From: Magnolia sinica
Lineage: Eukaryota; Streptophyta; Magnoliopsida; Magnoliales; Magnoliaceae
Assembly: GCF_029962835.1 (NCBI RefSeq)
Contig: NC_080574.1
Coordinates: 20,620,001 to 20,684,000, forward strand
DNA length: 64,000 bases
Direction of reading: 5' to 3'
The notes under the pieces were generated by a model that made no database searches, was not told the origin of the DNA, and saw only the letters and a list, made by a program, of their open reading frames with translations. The position numbers and the translations under genes are program-made. Below, one piece after another: positions 59,609 through 64,000 of this stretch (the first letter of the stretch is position 1; every line of letters starts with the position of its first letter).

Positions 59609-60110
59609 GCAATTCTCTGGTCATTTGGGTGTAAGCTCTTCTAATTATGCTGAAGCTGCTGCTATCCTTTGAGGCATTAGGATGGATATCTTCACACAAC
59701 TTTAATTATCAGGGACAGCTAATCAAACTACAGAATCAGATGGATAAAATTTAGTTGCTTGTCCATTTCTGTACTTTTCTTAAGAAACCAATTCAAAGTC
59801 ATGCATCCTGGGAGCCAAGTTAGACTGTTTCTACCTATTCCCTATATATTCTTTTTGAGCATAGGTGAGGTGGTTTCATTTGAGCCCTTCCTAACTTCTG
59901 AATCTTTTTCTCTTTTTTTGACTCTTACTAAGATATCTAGTATTCGTTAGAGAGAGATAGAGGTTACTAAGTGAAGCTGGCAAATTTGGTTGTTCATCCA
60001 TGTGTTAAATTGCGACCGTTCATCCATGTATTAAATTGTGAAAAGAAAAGACTTCAAAGGGTGTGTTAAATTGTGAAAAGAAAAGGCTTCAAAGGTTGTT
60101 GAAAAGCTGC
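59609..60110. other. Intergenic between LINE debris and GATA gene
   Basis: LINE RNase-H remnant to about 59,700, then unique sequence. A phrase CATCCATGT(G/A)TTAAATTG repeats near 59,997 and 60,022, and AATTGTGAAAAGAAAAG repeats near 60,034 and 60,070. Confidence 0.5.
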
Positions 60111-60266
60111 ATTTAAATCTTGGTGGTTGTCTATCCTTTTTCTAGACTACAGAATGGTCCACATTTGAATTTTGGTGGTTGTCTATCCTTTTCTAGACCA
60201 GAGAATGGTCCGCATTTGAATTTTGGTGGTTGTCAATCCTTTTTCTGGACTAGAGAATGGACCACA
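60111..60266. repeat. Three tandem ~52-bp units
   Basis: Units start at 60,111, 60,163 and 60,214, each of the form ATTTGAATTTTGGTGGTTGT followed by C(T/A)ATCC, a T-run, CTAGAC and AGAGAATGG(T/A)CC. They lie about 300 bp past the stop codon of the GATA gene. Confidence 0.85.
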
Positions 60267-60563
60267 AATTCAGAGAGAGAGAGTTTCCAACCCTAAAAAC
60301 AAAACGCTTATCATCAACCCATCAATATAAACAACAAACAGCAGAGAGAAAAATAAAAAATAAAAATGAACCCATTCAATTCAATAGAGAAAATGTTATC
60401 TATTTCAAATATTAACAGAATAGAAAGAAATTTCTATCATCCTAGAAAACCTAAGCTAAACTAAAAACCTTTGAAAGATTTTAAAAAAAAAAAACAAAAC
60501 AAAAAAAGCTAATACTTTCCTAAAAAGCCAATCAATAAGGCTACCAGGCCAAAGAATAACCAA
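60267..60563 (-). other. 3' flank of the GATA gene
   Basis: Presumed 3' untranslated region on the - strand; AT-rich with T-runs on the - strand. No definite polyadenylation signal picked. Confidence 0.4.
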
Positions 60564-61208
60564 TCAGTATTCCCTTCTTTTATCCCTCATCATCATAATC
60601 TTTTTATGGCTGTTAGAATGCATGTGACTCACAAAGCTCGGACTCGCTGCCGGTCTATACTCGGGCACTAATCGCCCTGACTTGTAACGCACCCCACATG
60701 CATTGCATAGCGTTTTCGGACCCCTCGGCCCTTGTCGCCACTGTGGTGTTTTCTCCACCTGGCAGTGGCTACAACACTTCTTCACAGGCAATACTTCTGG
60801 TCCTCCACCCAGAGGTACTGGAGATTTCATAGACCAAACTCGCCCAACACGTCTACTCCTTGATTTTCTAGGAAGATGTCTGTTGTAGCGAAACAGCTCG
60901 AGAGCTCCGGCAAAATCATCATTCTCGCTTGTTTTCCCATTCCCATGTAACTGACTTGCATTGTTATTGTTGGGTGACTGTGGAAGAACATCAAAACTGA
61001 AGGAATCATTGTTGGGAGACGGTTCAAAACCATTTGGAATCCAAAGAAAATTATCTAAAGAATCACCCGGTATGTCGAGCAGGAAATCTTTTAGAGAATC
61101 GTCCGACACATCAATTTGAAAATCTTTCAAACAATCATCGAGTTGATTGCCAAAAATCCCTTCACTAATCCTGTCATCTTCTAAGATATTATTATCAAGT
61201 ATATGCAT
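60564..61208 (-). CDS. GATA-type zinc-finger transcription factor (subfamily I-like)
   Basis: A 214-residue nuclear DNA-binding protein recognising WGATAR sites. The first ATG of the frame is at 61,208; the 13 upstream codons have none. The N-terminus is acidic ([28 protein letters not shown]), followed by a basic patch ([10 protein letters not shown], about 114-123). A single type IV zinc finger with CX2C-X18-CX2C has Cys146, 149, 168 and 171. Its core [20 protein letters not shown], then PAASPSF and HSNSHKKI, is the signature of plant GATA subfamily I. Two changes from the usual TPQWRTGPMGPKT are seen (Gln, Arg). Length is on the short side for the subfamily. The coding region is uninterrupted here, whereas subfamily I genes usually have an intron. 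No frameshift or stop, so it is probably functional. Confidence 0.9.
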   Translation of the reverse strand: MHILDNNILEDDRISEGIFGNQLDDCLKDFQIDVSDDSLKDFLLDIPGDSLDNFLWIPNGFEPSPNNDSFSFDVLPQSPNNNNASQLHGNGKTSENDDFAGALELFRYNRHLPRKSRSRRVGRVWSMKSPVPLGGGPEVLPVKKCCSHCQVEKTPQWRQGPRGPKTLCNACGVRYKSGRLVPEYRPAASPSFVSHMHSNSHKKIMMMRDKRREY

Positions 61209-61350
61209 CTTCTTCTGTTGGGAGGATAGAGTGGGATTAGTATACAAGAAAGAAGAGTGGAAGAGAGAGGGTTGGATTAGGAGAGAAGAAGAGGGAACGG
61301 ATGGTTGGGTGAAGGAAGTTCAATGTGTATAAAATTCTTAAGTAACGTAA
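61209..61350 (-). promoter_or_regulatory. Leader and possible TATA region of the GATA gene
   Basis: On the - strand a CT-rich leader (61,215-61,320) precedes the ATG, and AATTTTATACAC (61,327-61,338) lies about 120 bp upstream in a position suited to a TATA box. Position and composition only; start site unknown. Confidence 0.3.
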
Positions 61351-61589
61351 TAATGGCAAAACGGTAAAATAGGAAAGGTGAGCTGCCGTTTTTCTAAAAT
61401 TACTTTGTTATTAAGCTTCTCCGGTTGCTAGGAAAGCGATGACAGCATCTCCTAGAAGATTCTTACGTAACAAAAAGCCCTTACCCAACATAGAATTAGA
61501 ATCCATGTCCAAATCCATGTATAGGTTTAAATTTCGGAATCTAATACTAATATGACAGAGGTGACTCCGGTAGTATCGCTACAACCGTA
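61351..61589. other. Upstream region of the GATA gene
   Basis: No conserved element picked with confidence. MITE sequence begins immediately beyond it. Confidence 0.4.
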
Positions 61590-63480
61590 GATGTGGGGCC
61601 CACATCGTCTTTGTATCACATCCAATCGGTCCATCGGATGCATTCCGTCTGGTTATTTTTCGGATTTAAAAAACAGCTTGATCCAAAATTCTGTTGGCCA
61701 CATCACAGGGAACAAGGTAGGAAGGGATGCATATCCTAGACTCTCACAGGATACTGCTCAAGTTGGTTAACAGCCTGAATTTTCTTCTGGACCTTCATCC
61801 AGGGACGATGAAGGGTCTGAACGGCCTGGATTCGTTACACACAATATGATGTGCCCTCATGCAAATCAAGGGCCCAGCGTCCCTTCTCAACCTGTTCCCT
61901 GCGATGTGGCCCACCTGCGTTTCCTTTTGGGCTGTTTTTTGGGGCCTGTGGTTAAAGTGAGACGACGCATTTGATTGACGGTTCGAGTTTCGTGAATACA
62001 TCATGTGGTCCCCATTTCTTCCTGGTACCACGTTGAACACGTGAATATGGACGCGGCTTCCCTGGATCCCCGGATCCACGGAGGTGGGTGGGATGGGATC
62101 CCTGACCTTGGGCCCACCGTTATATATGTGCCTTATATCCAAGCCGTCCATACGTTTTGAAAACTCATTTTAGTATATAATCCAAAAAATGAAGCAGATC
62201 CAAATCTCAGGTGGCCCATAATACAGAACAGTAGAAATCGACCATTAAAAACTTTTCGTGGGCCACGAAATTTTTGGATCAAGCTGACATTTATTTGGTC
62301 TCTTCGTCCAGGTCTTTGTGACCGTATCAACAGGTTGGATGGAAAATAAGCATTCCAGAGGCCCCCATTAAATTTTTAATGGTGAGTATTCAATCAAGAC
62401 TGTTTCCTTTGGTGTGGTCAACCTAAGATTTGGATCTGTTTAATTTTTGAGATCATATTATAAAATTATCTTTTAAAATGGATGGACGGTGTCGATGTAA
62501 GGAAAATACATCACAGTGGTCCCACAGTTATCGATCCACCGACCTGTATAATTTTTGGATTTCTAAAAAGAGTTAGAAAATGGAGGGGTGTATATCCGTA
62601 CTTAGGATATATTTATCCTTGACGCGGTCTTTAAAGGCGTTTGTAGAGCCACGTGGCATGAAGATATTGGATAGACACCGTCTCTGTGAAAGGCTGGCAT
62701 ATCATTAATGGGTGGACGCGTTTCTTCGAAAGGAAATTGCCTGTGCACCCATACAGCGCAAGGTAAGTGGGGCCACCACGATGTCCCTAAGCAATCCACT
62801 CCGTTCATCAGTTTCTTCAGCTAGAGTTAGGATATGACCCCAAAAAATTGAGACAGGTCGAAAACTCAACTGGACCACACGAAAGGAAACGGTGTGGATG
62901 GAAAAGACCACCGTTGAAACCTTCCCGGGACACACTGATGTTTATCTGCCATCCAAATCGTTCATAAGGTTATTCGAACTGCGATTAACTGAAAAAAAGA
63001 AATAATACCAGCCTGATCTCTGTGGCCCTACCAAGGTTTCAATGGCGGGCGTTCAATCACCGCTGTTCCCCGTGGCGTGCCCCACTTGAGTTCTGGGTCC
63101 ATCGTTACGAGCTGGAAAAAATGATGGACGGGAGTGGAGGTCACACGGACATCGCGCTGGCCCCGCGTAGCTTCCGCGTACCGTAAATTTCCGTAGGCAG
63201 GGGCACAGCAAAGTCCGCGTCCCATTTCTTCGGAAGCGGATTACCTGTGACCCCGGGCACGGAGATATTCCTGTGCCGGGGCTGGGCGGAGCCCACAGAT
63301 AGGTCTGCGACAAAGCCACTCCTCCGTTCATCTGTTTTGAAAGACGACAATAGAAGAAGGGTCTAAAAATCGGGCAGATCCAAAACTCAGGTCCAAACGA
63401 AACATTCGGATTGGAAACGTCCACCGTTGAAACCTTCTAGGAGCTGACCATGATGCTTATATGCCATCCAAACGACAAAC
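61590..63480. mobile_element. Cluster of GTGGGCCC MITEs
   Basis: Recognisable units: about 61,590-61,985 (ATGTGGGGCCCACATCG ... eroded), 62,105-62,525 (TTGGGCCCACCGTTATATAT ... ATGGACGGTGTCGATG ... CACAGTGGTCCCA), 62,770-63,160 (GTGGGGCCACCACGATG ... GGAGTGGAGGTCACACGG), and a partial copy from 63,290. The third and fourth have the CTTCGGAAG(C)GGATT(A/G)CCTGTG outer word that links them to the GGAAGCGGATTGGC elements at 5.5 and 8.8 kb. Frames of 60-120 codons here are repeat artefacts. Confidence 0.65.
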
Positions 63481-64000
63481 TGTAGCCACAAATGTTATTG
63501 TCATGCAGCCAAATTTGAGTATAGAGTGTACACCTCATACTCGAGTTTTCACCCTCAGCTTCAAGTCATAATTTAACTCTAAATGGTGCACTTAACTCAT
63601 TTTATTATATGATTATGCAAGTTAAAAGTAATATTAATTTTACATTTCAATTGATTCTATTCATAATTATTTACAAAAAATTATTTAAGTACCAACATTT
63701 GTTCATTCTTAACATCCATAAACATTTAATCAACATAAATTAGGCATCATTCATCAATTAATACAACTTACCAATGAGTACTTGTTACAGATCTATAACA
63801 ATTTAATTAAATAAAATCAATTAAATACTTAAAATTCTACAACTAATACTATCATTTATTTTATATATTAATATATGAATCATATTATCCTAATAAGTAA
63901 AATTCTAATTAAATAATTATAAATGGTTCAAATGTAGCCAGTTCCTCTTTTGATAGATACGACCACATCTCACGTAAGTCGTGCACTAGTTCACCTACAA
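63481..64000. other. AT-rich intergenic, nothing recognised
   Basis: No gene, repeat or RNA signal that I can support. Confidence 0.5.

Noticed and set aside
61209-61247. 13-codon N-terminal extension of the GATA factor
   Set aside because: The extension would begin at TTG; the first ATG in frame is at 61,208 in a plausible context.

Overview
This is nuclear DNA of a flowering plant. It is intron-bearing, AT-rich between genes and dense with transposable-element (TE) remnants, with two apparently intact protein-coding genes. A palindromic GTGGGCCCCACCATGATG-type MITE occurs about twenty times. From memory such repeats are abundant in magnoliid genomes, so a magnoliid is a plausible but unproven source.

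Intact genes. (1) A TTC33-like tetratricopeptide-repeat protein on the + strand is split over five exons from 39,433 to 55,602. It has 210 codons, including a 32-nt microexon, and its introns together exceed 15 kb and are full of TEs. (2) A 214-codon, uninterrupted GATA-type zinc-finger transcription factor lies on the - strand (60,564-61,208). The two genes are about 5 kb apart, converge at their 3' ends and are separated by LINE debris. I see no functional link between them.

Layout. 1-14.9 kb: no host gene; GTGGGCCC MITEs, hAT-type MITEs with 8-bp target duplications, one tRNA-derived SINE and microsatellites. 14.9-33.2 kb: bounded by a 26-bp inverted repeat (23/26 matching) that leads on both sides into GCGACGGA/TCCGTCGC sub-terminal repeats, read here as one non-autonomous CACTA-like element. 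Inside it are pieces of three host genes: a NAC domain joined in frame to a lectin-receptor-kinase C-terminus, and four exons of a MINDY-type deubiquitinase. A GTGGGCCC MITE inside it was itself split by a 12.1-kb LTR-retrotransposon-like insertion (TG...CA ends, 5-bp duplication CTTGA) that carries two large arrays of a ~70-bp unit. 33.2-36.7 kb: a decayed Ty1/copia element. 36.8-39.3 kb: MITEs running up to the TTC33-like gene.

Inside the TTC33-like gene, intron 1 holds an antisense L1-type LINE. Intron 2 holds an antisense RTE-type LINE interrupted by two PIF/Harbinger-type MITEs with TTA/TAA target duplications. Intron 3 holds a sense LINE, (TA)n tracts bordered by Micron-like MITEs in inverted arrangement, a fold-back element with a CT-repeat loop, four GTGGGCCC MITEs and a hAT MITE. 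Downstream (56.8-59.6 kb) are two more LINE fragments. 61.6-63.5 kb is again a MITE cluster; 63.5-64.0 kb is AT-rich with nothing recognised.

All family assignments come from reading the sequence without database searches.
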